Source: Croceibacterium segetis
GTDB lineage: Bacteria; Pseudomonadota; Alphaproteobacteria; Sphingomonadales; Sphingomonadaceae
Direction of reading: 5' to 3'
Length of the DNA: 64,000 nucleotides
Assembly: GCF_011320115.1 (NCBI RefSeq)
Contig: NZ_JAANOZ010000004.1
Coordinates: forward strand, 62,001-126,000
Of this stretch, positions 37,884-47,172 are shown in pieces. Within the stretch, counting starts at the first letter, position 1. Each line of letters opens with the position of its first letter. The notes beneath the pieces are model-generated. The model worked only from the letters and a program-made list of their open reading frames with translations, had not been told where the DNA came from and made no database searches. A program made the translations under genes and the position numbers.

Positions 37884-38456
37884 ATGACTATAGCACAGGC
37901 CCTTCGCCGCCCGCTGGCGATCGCGGTAGCCGCCGCGCTGCTGCCGCTCGCCGCCTGCTCGAACAATTCGGACAAGGCCGATAGCGAAAAGACGGCCACG
38001 CCCGAGCCCTCGGGCGACACCTTGGCCGAGGCGATGTCGAAGCAGGACAGCCTGTCGACGCTTACCGGCGCGTTGCGGGACACCGGGCTCAGCGAGGTTT
38101 TCGACAATGCCGGATCCTACACCATCTTCGCGCCGACCAATGATGCGTTCGCCAAGCTGGGCGATGCCGGAAAGGCGTTGCGGCAAGCGGATCAGCGGGC
38201 GGTGCTGACCGCGGTGCTGCGCGATCATATCGTGCCCGGCTACCTGACTCCCGACGACATCGGCACGGCGATCGATGCCGAAGGGGGCCGGGTCAAGGTT
38301 CAGACGATGGGCGATCACAAGCTGACCTTCACGCGCGACGGCGACGGATACCTGGTCGCCGCAGAGGACGGATCGACAGCCAACATCGCCGGCGACGCGA
38401 CCGCGGCCAGTAACGGCGTCGCAATCCCGGTCGACGGCGTCCTCAAGAAACTCTGA
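37884..38456 (+). CDS. Fasciclin (FAS1) domain lipoprotein
   Basis: Seen: 190 aa, a lipoprotein signal with lipobox LAAC (MTIAQALRRPLAIAVAAALL then PLAACSNN), a short charged linker, then one FAS1 domain from about residue 50 with SLSTLTGALRDTGLSEVFDN, YTIFAPTNDAFAKLGDAGKA and a C-terminal half with ASNGVAIPVDGVLKKL. FAS1 domains mediate adhesion or protein contacts at the cell surface. GAGGAG lies ten bases before the ATG at 37884. The gene is convergent with tamB, six bases apart, with no terminator seen between. Confidence 0.9.
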   Translation: MTIAQALRRPLAIAVAAALLPLAACSNNSDKADSEKTATPEPSGDTLAEAMSKQDSLSTLTGALRDTGLSEVFDNAGSYTIFAPTNDAFAKLGDAGKALRQADQRAVLTAVLRDHIVPGYLTPDDIGTAIDAEGGRVKVQTMGDHKLTFTRDGDGYLVAAEDGSTANIAGDATAASNGVAIPVDGVLKKL

Positions 38457-38462
38457 GCTTCC

Positions 38463-41400
38463 TCAATAATCCTTGTGATACGCAGCCGCGATGCTCTCGC
38501 GGCCGAGCGACGAAACCGTTCCGAGGAGCGACAGCCAGCTGGTGATGCGAAACTCGAGGCTGGTGGCGTTGTAGCCACGTCCGTCGGTGATGATCTCGAC
38601 ATAGAAGCGGCGGTGGAACCGCTTGCCGAGCGCCAGCGCGGTGCCGTGGTTGAGCGCCGGGTCGGCCGGCACGATGCGCAAGCGATCGAGCCCGATCGCC
38701 TTGCGCAGCCGATTGATTGGATCGAGCCCGGCGCCGCCGCGCAAGCTCGACAGCGCCGCGCCAAGTTGCAGCGCGTCCGTCGCAGAAAGGTTGGCGATCG
38801 AGCCGCCGAACAGCAGCTGGGCAAGAATTTCCTCTTCCGGCATCGACGGGGTCGAGCTGAAGGTGATGTCGGGCCTCGAGGCCCTCCCGCCGACGTGCAC
38901 CTGGACGGTCAGCGAGCCCGCGGTGGTTTCAGCCGTCAGGTCGATCTGCGGATCGGGCGGCGCGTTCTCGTTGAAATCGATGATCCCGCGAATGATGTCG
39001 AACCGCGAGCCGGCAAAGTCGTAGAAGCCCTGCCGCGGCACCACCCGGGCGACCCCGCCGATCCTCGGGTCCGAAGTCGTGCCGCGGAGCACGATGTTCG
39101 CGCTCCACTCGCTGTCGAGCCCCATGCCATCGACGGCGATCCCGCCCGGCGCTGTCGCGTCGATCAGATAGCGCCACGGCGCTCCGGGCGCGCGCGGCGG
39201 GGCGATATCCGCGGGAACGTTGATGTCCGTCGTCTTGATGATCGGCAGTTGCGAGGCGCCCGTGGCGGCGCCGAGGCGCCAATGCGCCTTGTTCACCCTC
39301 AAACGTCCGGCGATGGTGCCACCGAGGCCGTTCGAAACGATGCGGATCGGACCGGTGACGGTCGCGCCCATCGTCGACAGGTCGAGGATCTCGGCCTTGT
39401 TAGCGGCGATCTTCAAATCTAGCGCTGGGCTGCGGCCCGGCCCCATGCCGGCAAGATCGACGAACCCGCTGCCGACGACGGTGCCGCCATTCGGGGCGGT
39501 TCCGCTGAAGCTGGACAGCTGCAGCCGCGAGCCGGCGAAACTGCCGGCAGCCTTTACTTGCTTCAGGTCGGTTCCGGTGAGCGTGCTTTGCACCCTGAGG
39601 TCGTCGCCGGCGACGGAGCCGCGCACTTGCGGATCGGCGAGCGAGCCGCGCACGTCGGCAGCGACGCGGATCGTGCCGGTGACATCGAACGTTTCGAGCG
39701 CGGCGAGCCGCCACAGGGCGTCGGCGGGCCCAACATAACGCACCTGGGCCAGCAGGTTGCCGGCGCTAAGCCGATCGTAGAGTGCGCCGCCGGGCGGCAG
39801 GTTGGCGATGCGGCCCTGCAGCCGGCCGAGTATCTGGCCCTTGTCCTGCAACACGGCGCGCATTTGCAGAAGAGTCGGAGAGAGCTGCGCCACGAGCGCC
39901 AGATCGACCGGGCGCGAGGTCAACAACAGGCCCGAGCGCGTGAGCCCGGTCAACATCACCCTCGCACTGCCGGTCGGCACGCCGCCGGGGCTGCTGCGGA
40001 AGTCGACGATGCCCGAAATCGAGCCACCCACGCCGAGGTCCCCGCCGAGGACATCGACCAGCGACAGCGGCATCTTGGCCAGGCTCAGGCTAAGTTGCGT
40101 CCCGGCGGCGCCGCCGAATTGTCCTTCGGCGATGGCGATGCCGCCGCCGAACGTCAGCTGCGTCTTCTGCAGCTGCCAGCTGCCGTCGGATTGCTTGAGC
40201 AGCACCGCCCGGCGCGGCATGGTGATCGCCTGGCCGCCGTAATTGCCGCGCGCGGCAGCGGCGATCCGCTCTGGCGTCACGTCGCCGGTCACCTGCAACT
40301 GGAACTGGCTGCCGCGGCGCCCGGCGAGCGACCCGCTGAACGTGCCGCGGCCGTTGACCACGTTGGCGCGCGCGTCGAGCCGGCCGATGAACAGGCTGCC
40401 GTAGCTGACCCCTTGCGCCTGGACCGCGCCCTGAATCGAGCTGTTGCCACCGCCGACGAAGCCGCTGAAATCGACGGTTGCCTGCCGCACCGAGAATGGC
40501 GTGGCGCCGCCGAAGGTCGCGTCCCTGGCGACCAGGTTCACATCGAAACCTTGGGCGCCGCGCCGGGGAGCGAGGGCGATCGTGCCGTCGAGACCGCCGC
40601 CGCTGAGGCGCAGGTTCCCCGACGCGCCGCCGTCGCCGAGCGTCAGGTCGCCGGTCACCGCGGTCCGCCAGACGTCAAGGTGATCGATGCGGATGCGGGT
40701 CGGTCCACCCGCCGGGGAGGTCAGGAAGAGCAGCCCCTTGAACGGTCCGAGGGTGGAATCGCCCGAGGTGTCGATCTTGAAGCCGTCCCGCGTCGGCGCG
40801 AGGGCAATGTGCACGTCGCGTAGCCCGGCCGCGGGCAGCGGGTTGGCGAACACCAGGTCGGCGTGCGGCCCGTCCTGGGCGAGCGTGGCCTTGACCGTGA
40901 ACGCGCCGTAATCGACGTGCCGTCCGCTGCCGACGAGGCTCGTCACCCCGTTCTCCACCCGCCCGTCGAGGCGCAGCGACAGCTTGTTGGCGCGGATCGT
41001 CGTCTTGCGGAAGATGATCGGCTGCGCGGCGCCGAACAGCACCCCGCCCTCGAAGCGAATGTTGCCGCCCGAAAGATTGGCCAGCGTGGCGTTGGTCACT
41101 TTCGGCATGCGACCGGAGAAGTTGGCCGCCAGTCGCCACGGCACGCCGTTGCCGATCCCGAAGCGCATCTTGGCCCCGAAATCGACGGTCCCGAGGTTCT
41201 GAACGACGAGACCGCGCGCCTCGATCGGGCCGGAAATGCCGTAGCCGCCGCGGTGGATGTCTCCGCGCAGGACCAGGTTGGCCGAGAGGCCGGCGAAGCG
41301 CAGCTGCAAGTCGTCGGAGCGCAAGTCGCCACCCGCCAGGTACACTGTGCCGGTCAGCCTGCCATTGACCAACTTCGGGTCGATGATGGCGTTGCCGCTG

Positions 41401-42671
41401 GCGATCCGCTCGACCGAGGCGTTGAGCGGCAGGGTCCAGCGTTTGCCGTCGTACGCCAGCCTCCCGCGTTCGCCGATCCCGGTGAACACCGTGCCGCCGA
41501 AATCGGCTTGCCCGACCTTGAGCTCAAACGGCGCGCTGAAGCCGCGCCAGGGGCCATCGAGCGTGGTGTTGATCACCACGTCGCGCATTGTCAGGCCCGG
41601 ACCGAACAGTTGCTTGTCGACCAGGTCGATCTTGAGCCGGGCGTTCCTGAACGCGTTGTTGCCGAGGTCGATGCCGCCCATACCGTCGAGACTGATCCCC
41701 GCCCCGCGCAGCGCCGCCGAGCCACTGAGCACACTCTGCTTGAGGGTGCCGACCAGCGCGACCGCGGTGGATTCTCCCAGCGCCCGCGCCGACAGGCCGG
41801 TAAGGTAGTCGCGATGCCACACCAGGCCTGAAATGCGGTAGTGCCCGGCCCGGTTGTACAGCTTAAGCGCGGCCACCCGCTGGCCGTCCTCGCGGGCGAC
41901 GAAGGCGCCGTTCCAGGTCCTCCAGGTGCCGTCGCCCAGGAGCCGGACGCGCGTGTCGTGCTTTGTCCCGGTGAGCGAGGCGAGCAGCCCGCCCTTGGGC
42001 GCGCGGTAGTCGAGATCGAGGTCGAACACGTTGCCGTCGGGTTCGGCATTGACCAGCGCCGTGAAGCGGTCGCCGCCGCCGAGTTGGCCCTTGGCGTCGA
42101 GCTTGACCAACCCGCGATGGACATGCGCGTGAGCCTGGAAATCGACGTGGCGCTCCTCGCCGAGCAGGCCCTTGGCGACCGTCAAGTTGTCGATCACGAA
42201 GCGGTCGACGCGGATGTCGAAATTGGGCAGCGTCGGGGCGTTGGGATCGCCGGGATTCAGATTGGGCTTGGCGTAGAGAGTGCCATCGTGGAGCACGAGG
42301 GCGCGCACGTCGAGCCCGGTGAAGGGGAACTTGTACGGTCGCCAGTTGAGCTCGACCGCGGGGACGGTGAGGAACAGCTTGCCGCGCGCGTCGCGGAACT
42401 TCACGTCGTAAAGCGTGGCGTTCCACAGCACCGAGCCTTCGATGCGGCCGACGCTGACCTTGAGGCCCGAGGCAGGCGCGACCTTGGCGATCCGGTTGAC
42501 GATGAACTGCCGCCCAGAGCCGGTGTTGAGATAAAGCACCGCCACCGCAAACAGCGCCAGCAGCAGCACGACCAGTCGTCCGGCCCACACAGCGATCTTG
42601 CGCAGGGTGTCACGCCGCCGGTGGACGATTACGGTCTCCTCGCCCCCCTCGATGACCTCCTCTTCGGCCAT
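38463..42671 (-). CDS. tamB: Translocation and assembly module inner-membrane subunit TamB
   Basis: Large AsmA-like protein that spans the periplasm and, with TamA, supports outer-membrane protein or lipid transfer. Seen: 1402 aa, a charged N-terminus MAEEEVIEGGEETVIVHRRR, one signal-anchor segment at about 30-49 (LVVLLLALFAVAVLYLNTGS), a very long beta-rich middle, and the C-terminal DUF490 domain with RPDITFSSTPSMPEEEILAQ and LLFGGSIANLSATDALQLGA. The last residues RESIAAAYHKDY follow the family. The start shares one base with the tamA stop (TGATG); longer upstream frames lie inside tamA. Confidence 0.95.
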   Translation of the reverse strand: MAEEEVIEGGEETVIVHRRRDTLRKIAVWAGRLVVLLLALFAVAVLYLNTGSGRQFIVNRIAKVAPASGLKVSVGRIEGSVLWNATLYDVKFRDARGKLFLTVPAVELNWRPYKFPFTGLDVRALVLHDGTLYAKPNLNPGDPNAPTLPNFDIRVDRFVIDNLTVAKGLLGEERHVDFQAHAHVHRGLVKLDAKGQLGGGDRFTALVNAEPDGNVFDLDLDYRAPKGGLLASLTGTKHDTRVRLLGDGTWRTWNGAFVAREDGQRVAALKLYNRAGHYRISGLVWHRDYLTGLSARALGESTAVALVGTLKQSVLSGSAALRGAGISLDGMGGIDLGNNAFRNARLKIDLVDKQLFGPGLTMRDVVINTTLDGPWRGFSAPFELKVGQADFGGTVFTGIGERGRLAYDGKRWTLPLNASVERIASGNAIIDPKLVNGRLTGTVYLAGGDLRSDDLQLRFAGLSANLVLRGDIHRGGYGISGPIEARGLVVQNLGTVDFGAKMRFGIGNGVPWRLAANFSGRMPKVTNATLANLSGGNIRFEGGVLFGAAQPIIFRKTTIRANKLSLRLDGRVENGVTSLVGSGRHVDYGAFTVKATLAQDGPHADLVFANPLPAAGLRDVHIALAPTRDGFKIDTSGDSTLGPFKGLLFLTSPAGGPTRIRIDHLDVWRTAVTGDLTLGDGGASGNLRLSGGGLDGTIALAPRRGAQGFDVNLVARDATFGGATPFSVRQATVDFSGFVGGGNSSIQGAVQAQGVSYGSLFIGRLDARANVVNGRGTFSGSLAGRRGSQFQLQVTGDVTPERIAAAARGNYGGQAITMPRRAVLLKQSDGSWQLQKTQLTFGGGIAIAEGQFGGAAGTQLSLSLAKMPLSLVDVLGGDLGVGGSISGIVDFRSSPGGVPTGSARVMLTGLTRSGLLLTSRPVDLALVAQLSPTLLQMRAVLQDKGQILGRLQGRIANLPPGGALYDRLSAGNLLAQVRYVGPADALWRLAALETFDVTGTIRVAADVRGSLADPQVRGSVAGDDLRVQSTLTGTDLKQVKAAGSFAGSRLQLSSFSGTAPNGGTVVGSGFVDLAGMGPGRSPALDLKIAANKAEILDLSTMGATVTGPIRIVSNGLGGTIAGRLRVNKAHWRLGAATGASQLPIIKTTDINVPADIAPPRAPGAPWRYLIDATAPGGIAVDGMGLDSEWSANIVLRGTTSDPRIGGVARVVPRQGFYDFAGSRFDIIRGIIDFNENAPPDPQIDLTAETTAGSLTVQVHVGGRASRPDITFSSTPSMPEEEILAQLLFGGSIANLSATDALQLGAALSSLRGGAGLDPINRLRKAIGLDRLRIVPADPALNHGTALALGKRFHRRFYVEIITDGRGYNATSLEFRITSWLSLLGTVSSLGRESIAAAYHKDY

Positions 42672-44800
42672 CAGAAGGCTTGCCCCAGCGCGACGTAGAC
42701 GCCGACCGGGCCGTCGCCCGGACCCGGATTGAGCGGCACGCCGACATCGACGCGAATCGGGCCGAAGCCGGTCAGGTAGCGCACACCGATCCCGGCCCCG
42801 AGCTTGATCTCGTTGAAGCTCGGGGTCGAGCTGCTGCCGACGGTGCCGGCATCGACGAACGGGACGATCCCGAGCGCGCCGCCGAGCCACGGCGTCTGGA
42901 TGCGCGCCTCGGCCGAAAGCTCGACCAGCGAGCGCCCGCCGGTGGGATCGCCCTGGCTGTCATGCGGCCCGATCGACTGGTAGCCGTAACCGCGCACCGA
43001 CCCGCCGCCGCCGGCGTAGAGCCTGCGCGAGGGCGCGATCGCGGAAAGCGGAGCTCCGGGAATGCTGGCGAGGCGCACGCGCGCCGCGAGGACGATCCTG
43101 TCGCTGACTGAGTAGTAGTAGCTCGCGTCGCCTTGCGCGCGCACGTAGAAGCTCTGGTCTTTGTTCGTGCGCGAAGTCTCGGGCGAGACATGCGCCGAGA
43201 GACGATAGCCCTTGGTCGGGTTGAGCAGATCGTCCGAGGTGTCGAACTGCCCGTAAAGCGGGATCGCGCCGATGAAATAGGTCTGCCGCGGTCCGAAATT
43301 GTTGACTCCGCTGCCGCTGGCTGTGGCCTGACGCTCGCCGGTTGCCGTCAGCTCGACGCCGAGCGACCAGCTGAACTTCTTCTGGTAGAGCAGCGTGCTC
43401 AGGCGCTCGAGGCTGCCGACGAGCGAGACGGTGCGCGCGTCATAAGCGTCGTAGTCGAGCGTGCTGGCAAAGGCGTCGACCGTCAGCACCTTGTCGCGGC
43501 CGTGGAAGTTGTTGCGCCGGAAGGTCACGCCGGCGAGCTGCTCGCGCGTGCCGGCGATCCCGCGCACTTTGAGCGCGCCCTCGGGCGGGAACAGGTTGCG
43601 GTGCTCCCAGCTGCCCTCGGCCTTGAAGCCTTCGCCGGTGCCGTAGCCGATTTGCCCGATGATCGTGCGGAGCTTGGCTTTGGTCATTTCGACCGCGATG
43701 TCGACCGTGCCCGGCTGGCCGTTGGACGGCGGCGTGACCTCGACCGGGGTGAGCTTGCTGGTGGCGACCAGCCCGGTTGCCTGAATCGCCTGCCGGAGGT
43801 CCAGCTCGAGGCTGCGCTGGTAGAGGTCGCCGGAGTCGAATCGAGCGATCTCAGCCAAATGCTTGCCCGAGAGGAAGTCCGGCAGGTTGCTTGTTACTTT
43901 ACCGAAGCGGTACTTGCCGCCCGGCGTGACCAGCATGGTCAGGTCACCCTGGTCTCGCGCGTGATCGATCAGCAGTTCCGGATCCGCAATTGCGGCGAAG
44001 GGATAGCCCGATTCGCCCAGCGCGGTGTCGAGGTCGGCGCGCTCACTGTCGATCTTGTCCTGCAGCAGCGGATCGCCGCTCTGAATTTCGAAGGCGGAGC
44101 GCAGCATCGGGTAATCCGGGCCCGCCGCCGCGAGTCCACCGAGATCGATGGCACCGACGGCATATTGCTTGCCCGGAAGGATGTCGAAACGCACGGTCGG
44201 CCGCGCCGCCTTGGTCTGTTCGCGGTCGCCCACGCTGACGTTGCGCATCACCAGCGCGTCGTAATAGCCGTAGACCCGCAGCATCCGTTCTAGGAGGTCC
44301 TGGTCTTGCCGGGCCTGGGCGGCGAGACGCGCGGCGCTACCGTTGTCGTCATATTGCTCGATCGTGGAAAGCTGCTTGAAGCGGCGGACGAACGCCTCGC
44401 GTTCGGGGAACTGCGCGGCTTCGTTGGGGAACACCAGCAGCAGCTCGCTCGAGAGGCGCACTTCCTCGCCCTCGCGAAGCTGGGGCAGCGGCGCTTCGGG
44501 CTCGGCGAACTGGATGTCGGGTTCAGGGGTCAGCGGAGCGAGCTGCGGAAGCTCCAACTGCTCCGGCCAGGGCACCGTGATCAGCGGCAAGTCCGCGAGC
44601 GGCGTATCAGGCTGAACGTCGGGCTGCGGGACTGCCTCCGACGGCACGCCTTGTTTCGCCCAATCTTCGGGATTGTCGACCGCCGAATCCGGGATCAGCT
44701 GCTCGAGCTCGGGGAGCGTGTTGCGATCCTGCGCGGCGACCGGCTGGACCAGCACGGCCGAGACCGCCAGCGCGGCGACGAACCGCCGCAAGTGACGCAT
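42671..44800 (-). CDS. tamA: Outer-membrane assembly protein TamA (Omp85 family)
   Basis: Outer-membrane beta-barrel partner of TamB. Seen: 709 aa, signal peptide MRHLRRFVAALAVSAVLVQP with cleavage near VAAQD, a long Pro/Glu-rich linker (about residues 30-110), POTRA domains around ILPGKQYAVGAIDLGGLAAA and VDIAVEMTKAKLRTIIGQIG, then the Omp85 barrel with RKYLY-like features such as LYAGGGGSVRGYGYQSIGPH near the C-terminus and the final GDGPVGVYVALGQAF ending in Phe. The start at 44800 was preferred because upstream frames pass into bpt. Confidence 0.93.
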   Translation of the reverse strand: MRHLRRFVAALAVSAVLVQPVAAQDRNTLPELEQLIPDSAVDNPEDWAKQGVPSEAVPQPDVQPDTPLADLPLITVPWPEQLELPQLAPLTPEPDIQFAEPEAPLPQLREGEEVRLSSELLLVFPNEAAQFPEREAFVRRFKQLSTIEQYDDNGSAARLAAQARQDQDLLERMLRVYGYYDALVMRNVSVGDREQTKAARPTVRFDILPGKQYAVGAIDLGGLAAAGPDYPMLRSAFEIQSGDPLLQDKIDSERADLDTALGESGYPFAAIADPELLIDHARDQGDLTMLVTPGGKYRFGKVTSNLPDFLSGKHLAEIARFDSGDLYQRSLELDLRQAIQATGLVATSKLTPVEVTPPSNGQPGTVDIAVEMTKAKLRTIIGQIGYGTGEGFKAEGSWEHRNLFPPEGALKVRGIAGTREQLAGVTFRRNNFHGRDKVLTVDAFASTLDYDAYDARTVSLVGSLERLSTLLYQKKFSWSLGVELTATGERQATASGSGVNNFGPRQTYFIGAIPLYGQFDTSDDLLNPTKGYRLSAHVSPETSRTNKDQSFYVRAQGDASYYYSVSDRIVLAARVRLASIPGAPLSAIAPSRRLYAGGGGSVRGYGYQSIGPHDSQGDPTGGRSLVELSAEARIQTPWLGGALGIVPFVDAGTVGSSSTPSFNEIKLGAGIGVRYLTGFGPIRVDVGVPLNPGPGDGPVGVYVALGQAF

Positions 44801-44810
44801 CAGTGGGACG

Positions 44811-45662
44811 TCAGCCGATCTTGTACTGGAACTGGCCGCCAGGAGTGCCGTCCTTGCTGCCGCCGTCAACGGCGGGAGCTTCGTCGCGGCGGGAGGCGGC
44901 AGCCGCGGCGACGAGTGCGGCCTGCTGCTCCTCGCTGAAGCGCCGCCATCCATCGGGACCGAGCCGTTCGAGCGGGCGATAGCGGACCTTGTACTGCATC
45001 CGCTGCGCCCCATCGACCCAGTAGCCGAGGTAGACGTATGGCAGGGCTGCAGCGGCCGCCCGCTGGATATGGTCGAGAATGATGTAGTTCCCAAGCCCCG
45101 TGCGCGCCTCATGTTCCGGGTCGTAGAAGCTGTAGATCATCGACAACCCATCCCCCTGTCGATCCGTCAGGCAGGCGCCCACCAGGCGTCCCGGCCTCCC
45201 GTCCTCCGAGGGCTCCCTATACTCGATGACAAAGCTGGAGACCGACGTATGTTCCACCATGTCGGCGTAATCGATCTCGTCCATCGCCGCCATGCCGCCC
45301 CCAGGGTGGCGGTGCGCGAGATAACGCTGCAGCAAATCGAACTGCTCGGTAGTAGCCCACGGGCGGCATTCGGTGGCCACCAGATCGCCGTTGCGCTTCT
45401 GGTTGCGCCGTTGGGCCGACGACGGGGTGAACTCGCCCGCCACGACCCGAACCGAGACGCACGCCCGACAATCGAGGCAGCTCGGGCGATAAGCGACGGT
45501 CTGGCTGCGGCGGAAGCCGATCCGGCCGAGCGCGTCGTTAAGCTCCTCGGCGTGCGGACCCTTGAGCTCCGTGAAAACCTTCCGCTCGATCCGGCCCGGC
45601 AGATAGGGACACGGCGCGGGGCTCGTCACGAAGAAGCGGGGAAACCGAATGGGGGCCGTCAC
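44811..45662 (-). CDS. bpt: Aspartate/glutamate leucyltransferase (Bpt)
   Basis: Aminoacyl-tRNA-protein transferase that adds Leu to N-terminal Asp/Glu, marking proteins for ClpS/ClpAP. Seen: 283 aa from a GTG at 45662 ([13 protein letters not shown]), N-terminal ATE domain with Cys motif [17 protein letters not shown] and [15 protein letters not shown], and a C-terminal GNAT-like domain with [19 protein letters not shown] and [20 protein letters not shown]. The distal tail (about 45 residues) is Ala/Gly-rich. An AGGAGAGG lies about 14 bases upstream. It reads toward tamA, 10 bp away. Confidence 0.92.
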   Translation of the reverse strand: MTAPIRFPRFFVTSPAPCPYLPGRIERKVFTELKGPHAEELNDALGRIGFRRSQTVAYRPSCLDCRACVSVRVVAGEFTPSSAQRRNQKRNGDLVATECRPWATTEQFDLLQRYLAHRHPGGGMAAMDEIDYADMVEHTSVSSFVIEYREPSEDGRPGRLVGACLTDRQGDGLSMIYSFYDPEHEARTGLGNYIILDHIQRAAAAALPYVYLGYWVDGAQRMQYKVRYRPLERLGPDGWRRFSEEQQAALVAAAAASRRDEAPAVDGGSKDGTPGGQFQYKIG

Positions 45663-45811
45663 GGCTCTGGCGGTCCTCTCCTGAAGCCAATCACATGCTC
45701 TACGAGCGAACCCCGCGTATGCTCCCGGGACTCACTTCGTTAAATACCATTAACCGTAATTTCCCCCGCTTGCAGGGTTAATTTGCGCAAGGATGGGACA
45801 AAATGAGCGAA

Positions 45812-45830
45812 ACGCCCCGTTCTGGGGCGT
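45812..45830 (-). terminator. Terminator after ilvA
   Basis: ACGCCCC and GGGGCGT form a 7-bp GC stem with a 5-base loop. Read on the minus strand it is followed by an imperfect T-rich run (TTTCGCTCATTTT). It begins 11 bp past the ilvA stop. Confidence 0.7.
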
Positions 45831-45841
45831 CTCGGCCGCCG

Positions 45842-47080
45842 TTAGTTGAGCTCGACCTGGCTAACCGAGTAGCCCTTGGCCCTCAGCGCGGCGATCAGCT
45901 TCTCGAGCTGCTGCCGGTCGCGCGCTTCGCATTCGATGTCGGTGACGAGGCCCTTGGCGGGCAGATCGGTGAAAATCCGCTGGTGATAGATCTCGAGGAT
46001 GTTGACGCTGTGCGCGTCGAACTCGTGCATCACCTTGTAGAGCGCGCCGGGGCGGTCCTGCAGGGTGATCCTCAGCCGCGCCAGCCGCCCTTCACGGGCA
46101 AGGTCGCGCAACAGGACGTTGGCGAGCAGGCGCGTGTCGATGTTGCCGCCGCACAGCACCAGGCCGACTTTCTTGCCGGCGAACCGTTCCTTGTGCGCCA
46201 TCACTGCAGCCAGTCCCGCCGCGCCGGCACCCTCGACCACCGTCTTCTCGATCTGCAGCAGGAGGGCGACCGCGGTCTCGAGGTCGGCCTCGCTGACGAG
46301 CAGGATATCGTCGACCAGCCGTTCGATGATCCGCGAAGTGAACTCGCCCGGCTGCTTGACGGCGATGCCTTCGGCCAGTGTGTCGCCGCCGCACGGTAAG
46401 TGCGCGCCTTTGATGCGGTCGTACATCGACGGGTAGAGCTGCGCCTGGACGCCGATCACCTCGATCTTCGGATTGAGCGCCTTGGCCACCGTCGCCATGC
46501 CCGAGATCAGCCCGCCGCCGCCGATCGGCACGACCAGCGTCTCCAACTCGGGCGCGTCCTCGAGCATCTCGAGCGCGACGGTGCCCTGCCCAGCGGCGAC
46601 CACCGGATCGTCGAACGGGTGGACAAAAGTCAGCCCGAGCTGCTTCTCCATGCTCCGAGCGGTGGCATAGGCCTCGTCGTAGGTCTCGCCCTCGAGCACG
46701 ACCTTGCCGCCGACCTGCTCGGTCTGCATCACCTTCACCATCGGCGTGGTCTTGGGCATGACGATGGTCACCGGCACGCCGAGGCGGGTGCCGTGGTAGC
46801 TGAGTCCTTGCGAGTGGTTGCCCGCCGACGCGGCGATGACCCCGCGCTTCCGCTGCGTCTCGTCCATCAGCAGCAGGGCGTTGAGTGCGCCGCGCTCCTT
46901 GTAGGCAGCGGTGAACTGGTGATTCTCGAACTTGAGCCAGATATCGGCGCCGGTGATCCGCGACAGCGTCTTCGAATGGGCGGTCGGTGTGCGCACGACC
47001 GCCCCTTCGATGCGGCGCGCGGCGGCGCGCACGTCGTCGATCGTCAGCAATTGCTGCTCGGCGGTGAGGCTCTCGTCCAT
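45842..47080 (-). CDS. ilvA: Threonine ammonia-lyase, biosynthetic type with ACT domain
   Basis: PLP enzyme converting threonine to 2-oxobutanoate for isoleucine. Seen: 412 aa, catalytic Lys61 in KFENHQFTAAYKERGALNAL, phosphate-loop VIASAGNHSQGLSYHGTRL, LVVPIGGGGLISGMATVAKA, and a C-terminal ACT-like domain from about residue 335 (RITLQDRPGALYKVMHEFDA). The length fits the short single-ACT type. The start at 47080 (MDESLTAEQQ) was chosen because upstream residues do not match the family. It is divergent from the dehydrogenase gene. Confidence 0.94.
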   Translation of the reverse strand: MDESLTAEQQLLTIDDVRAAARRIEGAVVRTPTAHSKTLSRITGADIWLKFENHQFTAAYKERGALNALLLMDETQRKRGVIAASAGNHSQGLSYHGTRLGVPVTIVMPKTTPMVKVMQTEQVGGKVVLEGETYDEAYATARSMEKQLGLTFVHPFDDPVVAAGQGTVALEMLEDAPELETLVVPIGGGGLISGMATVAKALNPKIEVIGVQAQLYPSMYDRIKGAHLPCGGDTLAEGIAVKQPGEFTSRIIERLVDDILLVSEADLETAVALLLQIEKTVVEGAGAAGLAAVMAHKERFAGKKVGLVLCGGNIDTRLLANVLLRDLAREGRLARLRITLQDRPGALYKVMHEFDAHSVNILEIYHQRIFTDLPAKGLVTDIECEARDRQQLEKLIAALRAKGYSVSQVELN

Positions 47081-47172
47081 AGGCGCGCGGCGGTAACGCA
47101 AATTGCGGCGCGTGCAAATCGTCGAAGCGCACAACGATTGCTTTGCCCCGACCAAGGCGGCAGGAGGCGCCC

